Below are positions 25,541 to 39,720 of a DNA stretch of 64,000 nucleotides, piece by piece. The notes beneath the pieces were generated by a model. That model made no database searches. It saw only the letters and a list, made by a program, of their open reading frames with translations, and had not been told where the DNA came from. A program made the position numbers and the translations under genes. Each line of letters begins with the position of its first letter. Position 1 is the stretch's first letter. The DNA is from Verpa conica (lineage: Eukaryota; Ascomycota; Pezizomycetes; Pezizales; Morchellaceae): the NCBI GenBank assembly GCA_033030425.1, contig JAUFSD010000018.1, positions 1,116,001 to 1,180,000 of the forward strand. The letters run 5' to 3'.

Positions 25541-27310
25541 TCACCCTAGATACTCCTTCACCAAGTCCAATAAGTCCGCCCCTCTTACTCTCTCTTCCGT
25601 GCATAGCATTGCCCGTGGCAACCCTACACTCTCCACATCCTCACCCGCGACCATTTTCCCAACCGCAACACCACTCAACCACGAATTCACCATCCCCTCC
25701 CCACAAAACCCCCCTGCAACCCACTCTTTCCCCCCCTCTGGCCTCTCCCGGCCGTCAGCCAAAGAGACCGGTACTGGCCCAACCCACGCCATAGAATCCG
25801 GCGTAAAACCCATCACACCAGTCCACCTATTCTCAACCTTCGTCACCCCCGGCGTACCAGTAACAGCACCAAGAATACCCCCCAGGTGTGCAGACGCGAA
25901 TATGCTCATGTCCTCATCGTTGGATCCCACCTCGCCGAAGCCGTTGTTTTCGGACTGAAATAGTGCTCCTCCGAGTAGCAGCATTGTATCGCCTTCACTT
26001 TCACTTGGGGGGACTTGTGTGAGGTAGTCATATCCCTCGCCCCAAATGAAGCTGTAGGACCTGTTGATATTCGGTCCTAGTGCGCTCCGGGTAAGGGTAG
26101 GACGCTGTGCAGTCATGTGTCCACGGACGGGGAAGAGTACACCACGGAGACCGGGGAGAAGGTGGGCTGCGTGGGCGTTTGTTGCGTGGACGACGTGTTT
26201 TGTGATGATGTTGCCGCGGGGGGTGGAAACGAGGTAGTGGGATGGGTGGGAAGGAGAGGCAGTGATGGAGAGGGCAGGGGTGCAGGTGTCTAGAGTGAAG
26301 TGGGGATATGTTTTGAGGAGCCGGTGGAGGATCGAGGTGATGAGACGGTAGGGCCAAAGAGCGCCGGCAGGGGAGGAGATAGCACCAATGGCGGAGGGGA
26401 AGGGGTATAGCTGGTGTATGTTAGTATATACTATAAATGAGAATGAAGACCAGTGTTAAGATATCTAAATATATGGTAGATCTAATGGGTAACGTTAACC
26501 TTAGGGGAAATGATCGTGTGGTAGGAAATGTGGTTTGGTGAGTGTCACGTGCTTTAATTTAGTAAATCTCGGGAGAACAGGGTATGAGAAGTGTAGAAAC
26601 AAAGTGCAGAATTGTGCCTGAGTTGAAGAAAAAGGAATTAAAAAAATAAAAGTCTTGAAACTCACGTTTCTCGCCTCATCCGTTTCGTGGGCCACCCACA
26701 GCTCTCTTTGATCCTCAAAGTCTTCCAAGAACACCTCCAATTTCTTTTTAGTACCCTCCCAGACCTTTTTCTCAAAGCATACATCCACCGTTTCACATCT
26801 TCTAATGTAGCTATGTTTGACCACCTCCTCGCCTTCTGCCTCAGCCACAGCAATCAATGCATCCAGGTGTGCGAGGCGGAAGCGAATAATCTCCATTGCC
26901 ATTTCCTTCCCATGCTTTTTCTTCAATGACTCGTATTCACCGTACGCACCCTCTTTGATATGGCCACCATTGCGTCCCGTTGCACCAGAGCAGGCCTCTC
27001 GGGCATCCAACATTGCAATTCGGGGTGGCACACTCTGCATCTTCCCGTCCGGAGGTTCCAAAAGCGTTTTCGCGATAGCAGTGCCTGTTATTCCCGAGCC
27101 AATGATGACAACATCAACCTCAGGTGGTAAATTCTCAGACTGGCGCTGTGATACCTCGGCATGTGGCTCCCGGAGCCAGAAGGACTTTGTTGGATTAGAG
27201 CATGGCTGTCCTGGGTCCGATTGGATCCGCTTGAGAACTGGAGTAATCGTAGAATAAAATGAGATGCAGAAGCCTACAAGAAGCTTAGTAGTTGATAAGA
27301 CACCGCCCAT
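25541..27310 (-). CDS. FAD-dependent oxidoreductase, DAO family
   Basis: Two minus-strand exons, 27310-26666 and 26410-25541, are split by a 255-nt intron (GTGAGT...CCAG, phase 0), giving 504 aa. DAO-family enzymes oxidise amines or amino acids using FAD. The Rossmann motif is VVIIGSGITG with GSGITG at 71-76. A conserved ACSGATGRNGGHI block (about 106-118) is typical of a fungal DAO subgroup, and the C-terminus has the FAD-contacting Gly-rich segment FCGEGMVNSWLSG. Residues about 8-25 are hydrophobic and could be a membrane anchor or signal. It is transcribed away from the SDR gene, 602 bp between start codons. The substrate cannot be told from sequence. Confidence 0.9.
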
Positions 27311-27912
27311 GATATAGCGGAAAAACTTCGGTGTTATTACTGTGATTGCACTTGACTATACACGACAGCTCGAGGTGAGTTGTGTACTGGGGGGGTTGAC
27401 GAGGGTTAGGGGAGTGTCGTCATTGCCTTACTATATGTGGCAGAATAAGCGGTACACGACCGGGTAACCGCAGAATGTCGGACTGAAGCCCGGCGCGGTG
27501 GCTGTTGTGACTTTAGCCGTGAGAGCCAACTAGCTCGCAAGGGACTCTGTCGTCACTTACCCGCAGCTGCAATGCCCCTCCTTTGCCCTACAGAACGAAA
27601 ATCGCGGGATGAGACTAAGAAATTACATCCACGAGAACTTAGTGGAAGGCACATGAGCTATGGAGACGCAATTGCTAAACCGGTTTAGTCGTCTGGGCAA
27701 ATACATCCCGAGTTGCTGCTATGGCTTCTACTGGACAACCCCTCTCCAACGGCCAAGTGAGAAATCTATATCTACCACTGGGTCGTGCCAGTTCTCATTC
27801 TCTTCCTCTTCTTGCTCATATCCATCCTGATATTGCTCATCCATCTCTTATCCACTCTTCAATTATACAATCTCATCAATTATCTACCTCTTATCCACCC
27901 CAATTATCTACA
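27311..27912. promoter_or_regulatory. Shared divergent promoter of the DAO and SDR genes
   Basis: The 602 bp between two outward-facing start codons must carry both promoters. The SDR side has a CT-rich tract (TTCTCATTCTCTTCCTC and following, 27795-27910). An ATG at 27721 is in frame with the SDR ATG and would add 64 unstructured residues; the shorter start fits the family better. Confidence 0.55.
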
Positions 27913-30156
<2,244 letters not shown>

Positions 30157-30258
30157 CACCCCGCTTTCCGTACTGTATTTTATGTACCACTAGCATTATT
30201 GAACTTTGAACTTTGTTATATATAAAAATATGATACTACAGTACGGAAAAACGGGGTG
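30157..30258. repeat. Inverted repeat, possible decayed MITE
   Basis: CACCCCGCTTTCCGTACTGTA at 30157-30177 faces an inverted near-copy at 30237-30258 with one extra T and one substitution. The surrounding 30.0-30.45 kb is full of degenerate TACTG, CCGTACTG and TACGGAA words in both directions, as in a nested or decayed palindromic element. Confidence 0.5.
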
Positions 30259-31931
30259 AATTTACTACCATAGCACTACGGAATTTAGTCGCAAGTACTG
30301 AATTAAATCAGTAATTGAGGTATATTACTGTACCAATACAGTATTTCTCCCATATCGCTAGCGTATTGGCGGAAGCACCGTACTGATCCCACCCCTCTTT
30401 TTGGTACTGTAGGTATTGGATCAAAAGTTGTTTAGGTTCTATGATATAATATGTTTTTTTTCTAGTCTATTTGGGAAATACGTAAAAATAAATCTAAATC
30501 CAGCCCATAAGAGGGACGCTTCCCCATCAAAATGTCCCCCGAACGGGTAAGGGCAGATATATAACAAAAAGCATCATTCCAAGGGTATATTTGAGCGTAT
30601 AATAGGCCGTGTAACCCTTCACATAGTCCATCAGCCTCAGTTAAGCTAGGTAACCAATTAAGTGCATGAGAGTGAAACAGATACTAACCAGTCCTGGTAC
30701 CATTCGAAGGTTCGCTCACTCAGACAGTTGGGTGTAACATTTCAGTCAGTAAGTGCACTGATCTTTTGCTGATAGGATAAGAAGAGCGTCCTTGTTTGAG
30801 TTAGTTCTTGAGTAAGAATATATGTATCCTTGGCGATCACAGCGATCGGAAGCCCCAGAGGTACCTGGCGCATTTAGCAACTGTAAAACCTTAAGAAATT
30901 CCCACAGAAATACACTGATGAGGTGCCTGGCATGGCCTAAGGATATTATATACACCTTAACTCTATTCTAGGTATAGTTAAAAGATTTTTAATATAAACT
31001 ATATACTTATTACTAGGTTATAATACTTTGGTTACTATGCGTACTTCGGAGGTTTCAGATCGCCGTGATCACCAACAATACGTGCATAGTTACTTAGCAG
31101 CCGAAAGAAAAAATAAGGAAGCTCAGACTACTTCTAGACCCTATCACATGACAATCTTGCCAGAGGTCTGAGGACGCGGCGGACTCTACAATACTGGCTG
31201 AGCGTAGACTGACTGTAGTCCTCCCTAAACAACAGAGCACTGGGGGGGGGGGTTCATATTGCCGCAACTATGAATCAATCTTTATCTAAGAAAGAAAAAT
31301 AACCAACCATACCTTTTAGTACCGAGAAAAACTAGTGCTACTCGTCACTCTATAGTACTATTGCCAGTGTATATTTTACAGGTTCATAGTGTTCTAAAAA
31401 TAGATAGTCCGTCCGTCCGTCTGTATGCTTGACGGACTGGCTTGGCTGGAAGACTGCGGTCCATTGTAGTCCATTGTAGTCCTGGCGGGACTTGCCTGGC
31501 CCCGTTGCTACCGCCGTCGGCTTGGACGACTGACAGTCCTGAATTCACATGGGAATCCCGGATATCTCTGGGTGCTTCGCCACGAGCGACAACCCTGACC
31601 CTGACCCTAACCCTGAAAAGGGTGAAATCAAGTAATCCCTAGGGAAAGGAGCTCGTCTCAAGTGAACTATTGAATATCTCGTAATCTTCAAATGGGATTC
31701 TATGAAACAATGGTTCAAGATGGGCGGGTATACGGGACTAAAGAAACCAGACCTAAGCCTTCATCCTGCGCATTGGTAGCAGTGCTTTCATAGCATAAGT
31801 ACAGTAGCCCTCCCCCCATCCCCATGGATTATCTACCCCCCAACCCCCACCCATGCATATAAGAATATAAGACTATACATCTCAAAGAACCAGAACTCAC
31901 TTATCCATACCATACCCCATACTCATAAAGC
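30259..31931. other. Repeat-littered intergenic stretch
   Basis: No gene is supported. At 31185-31240 and 31405-31530 there are GACTGTAGTCC, GGACTGGCTTGG and TCCATTGTAGTCC words in opposing order, resembling the 20.2-kb element. A short telomere-like CCCTGACCCTGACCCTAACC run lies near 31596. A TATA-like CATATAAGAATATAAG at about 31855-31870 serves the next gene. Confidence 0.45.
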
Positions 31932-32342
31932 ATGTCAAACCCTCCACCCCCGCAGCCCCGGGCCGCCGGCTGGATCTTCTACGACACAGATATGCAGCAG
32001 TGGCGTCCCATCCCGGCAAACCTTAGCTTCCCCGGACGCGAGGATGCCGCTGGTGTGCGTGATAGGTTGAAGCAGCTAGGGCGGACTACAGCCGGAAAAC
32101 TTAATTCTCTCGCTAAGGGTAGGCGGAAAGCAACATTGGTGAATAGACGCGTCGCGATCGCGCAGGTTATGGGGTTAGATATTGGCAGTGTGGCGCATGT
32201 CTCGGATAAGCTTGAGGTGGACTTTCCGATGATTAGTAAGAGGGAGAGGATTGTGGGTGTGGTGGAGTCTTGTGTTCATGTTGTGCAGTTTTTGTTGGCT
32301 GGGAGGGAGAAGAGGTTGCGGATTGTTATGGAGCGGGGGTAG
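31932..32342 (+). CDS. Small orphan protein, 136 aa
   Basis: A single exon starts at the first ATG about 70 bp after a TATA-like CATATAAG. The N-terminus is proline-rich (PPPPQPRAAGWIFYD). It is followed by a mostly helical, basic stretch (DRLKQLGRTTAGKLNSLAKG, then RRKATLVNRRVAIAQ) and a hydrophobic/basic end. No signal peptide, transmembrane segment or known domain is recognised. Its single-exon form, GC-rich third positions and clean promoter support a real gene. It is convergent with the RRM-like gene on the minus strand just downstream. Confidence 0.6.
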   Translation: MSNPPPPQPRAAGWIFYDTDMQQWRPIPANLSFPGREDAAGVRDRLKQLGRTTAGKLNSLAKGRRKATLVNRRVAIAQVMGLDIGSVAHVSDKLEVDFPMISKRERIVGVVESCVHVVQFLLAGREKRLRIVMERG

Positions 32343-32542
32343 TGTCTTTTTTTCTTTTTCTTTTTGGTAGAAGGGTTTTTTTTTTCTGTTTTGATATTGA
32401 TTATAAAATGGGGGTGGGATAAAATATAGTTATATATTGGATGATAGAAATAGAAGGTTTTAGAACTTAACCTCCTGCTCTCTTATTATATCTTATGCCT
32501 CTCTCTCTATACCTAGGACATTCCCGGGGCCCAAACCTTCGA

Positions 32543-34414
32543 CTATGGCGCACAACTACGCATTTGCCAGAACCAGCAACTCGTTAGCCTCTTTTAAACA
32601 CATATATACTCTGAGTAAAAAAAACTTACGGATCTTTCCCGTATGATATCTTGCACCCCTGTAGTTCTTCCTCCAGCAGCATCGCACCGAGGGCACAATA
32701 TGCATCTTTGATTCTCGCATATATTAACAGCCCCTCTAGAATACCCTCTTTATTCTTCCTCCACTTTACACCCTCAACCCTCTGATCAAGTGCTGTATAC
32801 GAGTATATTTTCGCTAGCTGTATCAACAACCCTTCGTAAGACTCATCCTCCTCCTCAACTCCCACAAGATACTCCAGACTCTCACGATCCCACCCCACAA
32901 TTAGGATCGTCCTCGTTGCCTTCTTATACCTAACCAAATAGCGTGTAGCCGAAGAGAGAAAATTAAGGTCATACTTCATTCCGACGAACACACTGTGGGT
33001 GATGCTAGTCCCGTCGGCGGCTGTGTAGGTGAACTCTACTCCGTTACCGGTCTTGGCGAAGAATGTTTTGGCATCTGTAGAGTTGACGAAAGAGACTCGG
33101 GCTTTCTTCATGGTTTTGAAAAGTGTGATTGTTTCTAGTTGGCCTGCGCCTTTGCAGATTGCGGATATCATTGATAGTGTTGGGTTTGTGGGGAGGCTTT
33201 TGATTGTGATGGTGCGGGGGTCGGGAGTAGGTTCTGGGGTGATTGAGCGGGCTCCGTAGATTTCTCTACCCTCGTAGCTACCGCTAGGGATTTGGGGTTT
33301 AGATGTTCCGGGGCGGCCGTATTTGAAGGGATCGAATGTAGCGGGGATGGTGTATTCACTCTTTGGGTTGTCTGTTGGCTTCGTAATTGTGAATATTGGT
33401 AAAGGGTTGGTGGTTCCCGGGGGTGTCTGTATATTTGGTACTATTATAACTTCGTCCGGCTTTATAGTTGCGAGTATTGGGAGAGGTTTTCTTGTTTCTA
33501 GTGACTTCTGTGTAGTCTTTACTACTATAGCCTCGTCTGCGTCCTCTTTAGGAAAAGAAGTTACTCTTTCTTTTATCACCTCCGCTACTATTAATTCTTC
33601 ATTGACTTGAGGATTTGCAACCAATTGGGTATCCGAGTCCAGTGGCTTCTCTTCCCGAGTTCTAGAGTCAAATATCACCGACTCCTCAGTAACTTCCACA
33701 ATCTTAAGTTTATGATGAATTCCAGTATTATCGATTCGTGGTATAGCACTCGCCTCTACCTCCTTAGCCCCAACCGGATATCCAGACATTCGAGGAGCTA
33801 CAACCTCCCAGGGACCTGTTACAACTCGAATTTCACCTAAGGCCGCATGGGGCCCCAGGTCTGTACCAATATCATTGATAGTAGGTACAATCAGAGGCTC
33901 TGCTACTGTAACTTCTGGTACACCAATCCAACTTGAAACCAGCGCGGTGATTTTACTACTCGGCCATTTTGATGACACAAATTCTCTATCGCCCCATAGA
34001 GATGCCGGAACTTCAGACTGCACACCTATTCTCACAGAACAAGGAGTACGCGGCTCTTCACCTAAAGATTGTGGTCTCGGACCAAGTTCTGTTGCCGATG
34101 ATTCATTGAGGGTAACACGTGTTCCGGGCTGAGGAACAATAGTAGTGAGTTCATCACGGGGGTTTGGGTACGTCTTTACTAGAGGGGGTGGTACATTCAC
34201 GCTCTATTTGATGTTAGTAGTCTTCGTTGGTGCGTATTTAGGGGAAACCAGCTGAGCAACGGGAAATACACACTATATCATTTGGGGCTCGGTGTTGGTT
34301 CTTTGGATTGAATAATTTATCACCCCAGGAGTATTCTTCGGACATTTTGACTTCAGGTTCTGTTGGAGGTTGTGAGAGTGCATAAGGCTTGTGGGAGATG
34401 TCGGACGGGGGCAT
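32543..34414 (-). CDS. RRM-like paralog A of a clustered three-member family
   Basis: Minus-strand exons 34414-34274, 34203-32630 and 32555-32543 give 575 aa. The first intron ends with an ideal CTACTAAC branch and AAATAG. The second splits the DP codons so that the last exon adds only CAP. The first two thirds are disordered (Pro/Thr/Glu-rich with repeated KPLPI/NPLPIF-type phrases). The C-terminal 200 residues form two RRM-like folds: the first starts TITIKSLPTNPTLSMISAIC, the second RTILIVGWDRESLEYLVG, closing with GCKISYGKDP. Aromatic RNP residues are weak, so RNA binding is inferred, not shown. It is head-to-head with paralog B, 275 bp between start codons. The start ATG was chosen because the longer frame otherwise opens only at a GTG. 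Confidence 0.8.
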
Positions 34415-34689
34415 AGTTCGGAGCCCTAGTCATAATATATCACTCGGTCTTGGCACTCAGAAATCAAGTCACTGAGCCCAGTGCGGATCCCTGCCGCTCC
34501 ATTGGTCCTACTGCGAGGCTGCATAAGTCTCTCTGTCGAAATCCTTCACTCTTCCACGAACCCATTAGAATCGTAGCAAGTGGCTTATTTCCTACTTCAT
34601 CCGACATTTACTTCAATAAGGTCTACCCATCCTCACCATCATCTTCATCGCTGCCATTACCATTAGTTTATCTAGCCTTCATAACTGAC
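34415..34689. promoter_or_regulatory. Compact divergent promoter of paralogs A and B
   Basis: Only 275 bp separate the start codons of two outward-reading paralogs, so control elements are probably shared. The motif ATCACTCGGTCTTGGC at 34439-34454 lies within it and also occurs at 6736-6751; a variant forms a hairpin at 55895. Confidence 0.5.
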
Positions 34690-36436
34690 ATGACAGGAAG
34701 TAGGGATTCTTACGAAAACATAAGGGGAGCTTTCACTGGTGACAAACAATTCCATCACCCAAGGGTAAGTTTTTCTCCAGATATCTCGTTTGGTGCTCAC
34801 GAAGAATCTATACCCGTTAATTCCAACTGCTAATGTCTACGTAGATGAGGGACGTCACTTCCTTCAGGGCTCTAGATATTCCTTCCAGTAACCTCAAGGA
34901 ACTGGTTGTCCCGGTCGAGCCTCAGGCTTCGGGATCCTTTACCGTAGTACCTGAGGGCAGTGGAACACATGGCTCGGGGGTCAGTCTTAGTACTGAGCGA
35001 GTTGAGATGAATCCTTGCCGCCTCTCACAGGGCTCTAAAGACCCCATTATGGCTCATCCAGCGGAAGAAGATGTTATAAAGATAGTTCCCGTCTCCGTAA
35101 AGGGTGACGATTGTCGGCAATCTTCAAACCCAGCTAAATCTGAAGAATTAAAGCAGCCTAAGGCTACCCTAGAAAAATCACTAGCGGATTCTGCCACAAC
35201 GGTAGATATTACCAAGATGCTTCCACACTTGAGGCCAAATCCGAACCGCAAAAATAAGAATGCCAGAACCGAAGTTTCTAAAGCGGAGACCAAGCCGGAA
35301 CCTGTTACAGAGAAATTAGAACCCAAATTGACCCCTTCCAAAGTTTCTACTCCTGTTAACACAAGTAGACAATCTCCTCCTGCAGCCGTGGTTCATACCG
35401 CTCAGTTCAACAGGAAAGACCCAACCAATCGCTTAAAACCCGCCGCGTCGCCTTCTCTGGTCCCAAAAGCCCCCCCTACGATTCACACGACGAAGGTCTC
35501 ATCCAGTTCGCAAGTTGGCTCTCCAGATACAGTACGTAGAACCAGCGACTGGTCTAATCCGACTGGTCCTACTCGACTTGTAGTTAATACTCCAACAAGT
35601 GCAGCAAACGCCTACCAACTCCCCATTCAACCCTCATGTAATACCTATGGTAGCCCTCGAGGCCCACGACCTCGAACAACTATTACTGAGATTGATCCCA
35701 CCATGGAGAAGGCTCTCTTCTTCAACAAGTGGCCAGTTGTCGAAGCCAGAGACAATAAGCAGATGCGACGCACTGTCATCATCACAGGCCTTCCCCCGGA
35801 CTCAAGTCTTGCGATGGTCTCTGGTATCTGTAAAGGTACTGGCCTTGTTGAGTCCGTCATCCTTATGCACCCTGTGGGGAAGGCAATGGTATGGTTCATC
35901 GAAGCTACGGATGCCGAAAAGTTCTTTGACCGCTCTGGGAACGGTGTTGAATTCACTTACCCACGGAGCAACAAGAAAGGATTTGCCTTTGTTGAGATGA
36001 AGGATGAGGTTGATGTTCTTTCTTCTGTGATGCGTACCAATGTTACTGAAAAGGGTCATACTCGGGTTGTTCGGATTGTTGGCTGGGCGCGGGAGGATCT
36101 TGAACGTCTCTGTGGGGCAAAGGGGGTTAAGGATGAGCCATACGAAACCCTACTGAAGAGACTGGCGAGGATGTGTACTTCCGAGGGGAAAGTAGAGAGG
36201 TTGGAGGGGGTGACAGCTGGGGTTAATAGCTTAGGGTATAACGAGGCGACGATGATCTTTTCGGAAATTAAAGAAGCCTATCATGTACTTGGGCAGCTGA
36301 CAAGAAAGGCGGCATTGGAGGAATGTAACATTACGTTCGGAAGGGACCCGTGAGTTTGCCTACTACTTTAGCTTACTATTTAATTTACTAATAACGCTAT
36401 AATAGGTGCGAGCCGGTGATTACTCCTCGCGTTTAG
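34690..36436 (+). CDS. RRM-like paralog B of the clustered family
   Basis: Exons 34690-34764, 34845-36349 and 36406-36436 give 536 aa. The first intron is phase 0; the last is phase 2 inside the DP dipeptide, and the final exon adds CEPVITPRV. The N-terminal part is disordered and rich in Pro, Thr, Lys and Ser (KTxPEPVTEKLEPKLT-like). The C-terminal pair of RRM-like folds aligns by eye with paralog A: RTVIITGLPPDSSLAMVSGI opens the first, with GTGLVESV and GNGVEFTYP following; VVRIVGWAREDLERLCG opens the second, ending ECNITFGRDP. The first fold keeps one residue order across all three paralogs, so they share a recent ancestor. Function unknown; nucleic-acid binding is an inference. Confidence 0.8.
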
Positions 36437-37740
36437 ACAGGGAGATTTTGGTGAAGATTCAGTGGTATGCAGTAGGGGATATAAAAAGTATTTGGGTTTT
36501 GTTAGTCCTCTCCGGGTCTCATTCAGGTTACAATGGTGAATTTTAGTTTCCACGGTTACAAAAATCTACCTTATCTAAGTAGTCTCTAGTAATGCATAAA
36601 GTTCTTGTTCTTAGCTATGTCTATTGCTATACTAGACCCAGATTCCAGCGTATCAAAATATTCATCTAGTGCTCCTAGAGAATTTTAAGTTAAACGCACC
36701 AGTAGCCGCACACTCTTGTTATGTAAACCAAGTATGCTGTTTTTACCACGTCAGAAACAGTGCTAGCTTTGATTTGTTCTTTCTTTTGAGAAGTTAGCCA
36801 CCAGAATATATATAAACACGTCCTAAGCTCTTCAGACACACAGAGCCTATATAACCCTTAAAAAACCCCTACACTCATTGCCACTATAACCTATGGGGGT
36901 TTCATTGGTTACTAGAATTCAAAAACTCGTTTCTAAATCCCAATGGTTTCCACTACAGCCAATATTAGCTTCCTAACATAGATATTAGGACGTTCCCCGA
37001 CTCTCATTGGCCATAAAAGACCTGTTGGCCCTTCTTACAGAATTCGCAATCCTTGAGCAGCCATATTGGAGTGGTCTTGTTGTAATCACTGTCAAATATT
37101 GCCTGATATAGTGTAGCTGTGCGTTGGTAGTCCCAACACTCGTCGACATATACAGGAATAAAAAGTTTCTTTTCCCCGGGCTTTATTTTATCTTGGTGAG
37201 AGGTTGATTTTGCCCGGACTGGTATAAAGTTATATCTGGCGCGGACTAGACAAAATCATTAATTATGATAGTATAGGCCGGCCCGGTTCGTCTAAAAGAG
37301 TACTGATCCATGTAGTATTTCAACCTCTGATCTTGATACGGGGGGCAAAAGTCCCTTGTATAAAAGGAGCACTAACAATGTTGATATAGTACTACTAATA
37401 GTGAACAATAGGAGAGAAGCGTGGTGCCAAAGAAAGCCCCGTAGGAACCAGACTATTAACCTGTAATCAGACACCAGTAAGTAAATTATGTAGGACTTCT
37501 TAGCATCTGTGCCCAGATATACCGCATTTAACCCTTATGCCATGCACAGGTGGCGGGTGTCAGAGCCGAAAGTGGTAACTCTCCCGTTACCCGGCATATA
37601 TGTCTACCCTAAGTGGGGGCCTTCTATTGGCCATGTTTAGACTACTAACTATATATAGAAGGTATGATATATTAAACGTAGCGAATGGATAACTCTTCAC
37701 GGCCAGCCCAAGACAGAGACCTGTTCAATAGATCATACCT
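36437..37740. other. Intergenic at the start of the nuclease-fragment island
   Basis: No intact gene. The stretch 37430-37620 weakly resembles the blocks upstream of the intact HNH gene: GGAACCAGACTA, ACACCAGTAAG and a GGTAACTCTCCCGTTACCCGG segment occur in the same order. It probably is the decayed promoter of the HNH pseudogene that follows. Confidence 0.45.
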
Positions 37741-38800
37741 ACTACACCACCTTGGCCCCCAACGTAAAGGATAAGGATATGAACTTAGAGCAGTACTATA
37801 TCCTCATAGAAACGGCTCACAACACAAAAAATCCTTGTCTATTTGGGAGTGTGTATATACCCTTACAACACGGTTATTCTTATAACCAGATCCCTTATAT
37901 GGTGATTGCGCTGTATAGTCGAGGCTTCTCGCTTTCCACAGAAACAAACAATACAGCGAAAACCACCACAAAACAAGAACCATCATGAAAGTGATCGACC
38001 CCACTGCTACAACTAAGTTCGGACCTCAATTGACGATGGGTACCGTCTCTTCAGCTGTATTTGTTAAACTAGCTAACTAGCAAGTTTTTAATGTTTAGTT
38101 TTTGTCCCAATACTATCGGTCACTTGACTACTTTGGCTATAACGGTGATTGTTGGTGCGATAACGACTTATATCGTAATCCCCCCATCACTATTAATAAT
38201 TAACCTTGGGTGGTCCGTACGGATTGTGCTACAAGTGGAACCCGTGTTGTGATGCTGTGCGTGAGTGGCGACTGCCGGTGCACTGTAACCGGGAAACGTT
38301 TTGAACGCAAACAATTGTACTAGTAACTAGACTATTAAATATACTAGCAGTTGACAATAGGTGTCCTCATAGGACTACAAGAAGGGGCTCACCCCTTCTT
38401 GTACTTTCTTTCTTCTGTAATTATAATATATTTCTCTTCAACAAAACGGGGGCTCGCTGCTGCCGAATACGATTTCTGGACAGGCTGCGAGGTTGCACAC
38501 GTCCTTTACCTACAAAGAGCATTGAGTCTCAAGCTCGTCGTGGATCTATTAGCGGAGGATCCATCAAATCGGTCTACAACGGGGTGCTGCTAGACAATAC
38601 CGTTCGTGCTCTCTTCGAGACGCCTACCTATTTTCCGTCAATCCTGAGGTATGAATGTCCAGATTGTGATGAACTCTAAACGACTAATAGTTAGTTTAGG
38701 ATGACTACAAGGTAGTCTGCTTTCATTCCCGATGGAGAGGGCATTGCCGGCTGGCATCTCGACCAGCAATTTCTTGACCTGATCAGCTGTAGTAGAATCT
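37741..38800 (+). pseudogene. Broken HNH-nuclease paralog
   Basis: Pieces match the intact HNH gene at 42503 in order: an N-terminal-domain scrap (KDKD...EQYYIL, 37757-37810); TGGTCCGTACGGATTGTG... (38210-38298); then EYDFWTG (38463 on), an ALFETPTYF segment and the DDYKVVCF-like piece. The frame is broken several times. A 145-bp solo LTR lies inside the region matching residues about 122-127 of the intact protein. Part of the HNH core is missing or frame-shifted, so it cannot encode a nuclease. Between the Asn-Pro and Asp-Asp codons it carries an intron-like 50-nt insert (GTATGAATG...TTTAG) that the intact gene lacks. Confidence 0.75.
38299..38443 (+). mobile_element. Solo LTR-like element, 145 bp, copy 2
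   Basis: This matches the element at 22003-22147 along its whole length, with the same ends (TTTTGAA...TTCAACA). A perfect 5-bp AAACG duplication flanks it at 38294-38298 and 38444-38448, which fixes the insertion point. Removing one duplicate restores continuity of the HNH-like sequence around it. The GGGGCTCACCCCTTCTTGTAC core is better conserved than the ends. Confidence 0.82.
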
Positions 38801-39720
38801 CTCTGTAAGAATACGGCCAGAACTGAAAATCCAGGAGAGTATTCTTATAGAGGAAGTACCCTAGCCCAAGAGGGTCATTCTAGGCAGAATACTTGCCAAA
38901 TATCGTCTAATGTGGCTCTTCTCGGGGGTTTCTGATAAGAATATTCTGATACAAAATATTCTTATAGAGGGCTTCTACTACACGAATCTTTGAATAAGAG
39001 ATTCAACAGGTTAGAGGGAGCACTGAGACAGCAATAAAGAGGTCTGACGGGAGATTCGAAGTGGGACTACGGTGGTGAAGTTAATGCCTCTCCCGAAGCC
39101 GAAGCTCACAAGAACTCTTGTTATATATCAGCACATGTCTCCTGGGAGTAGTTCTAGCTGAAGAAGGTGAGTTGAAATTAGTCTTTCGAGATATGAAATT
39201 GTACTAATTTTTTTTTAGGACGTCACAGTCATCAAAATATATATCGGGCTCGATGAGAGGAGGGAAGTCACAATAAAATAGATCGTTTGATTTCTTTCTT
39301 TCTAGGTGTTCTCGTATTAAAAGGTGGATTTGATTCTTATATCAGTAAGGAGGCTCACAAGGATCGCGCCGTGGGAGAGAATTGTGTTACTAACAAGTGA
39401 AGATAAAGGCCGAATGGTCTCATTGTAACTGGGAAGTATTTGCCAGACGCATCACGAGTTAGATGATGTATGTATCTATGATCATTACAATATTTGTGTG
39501 AGAAAGATACTTGTGCTGACATTTAAGTGCGGAGCGATAGAATGAGAACGGCAACGGCGGGAGAACATTTGATCTTGTTTACGACTGGCTAGTAGATAAG
39601 TTAGCAACGTGTATACTCAAATTAATTGATACCCGACTAATTTTAGTAATCTAGCGAATACAATTCGACTGCACGGCACACTAATGTACACGTGAATCAT
39701 TCTACGGCGCCAGGAATTCT

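Noticed and set aside
25486..25958. Plus-strand ORFs opposite the DAO gene
   Set aside because: They are antisense shadows of the FAD-dependent oxidoreductase exon 2, which has clear family motifs.
31590..31620. Telomere-like CCCTGACCCTGACCCTAACCCTG
   Set aside because: Only four irregular units, mostly CCCTGA rather than CCCTAA, inside non-terminal sequence. Too short for an interstitial telomere array.
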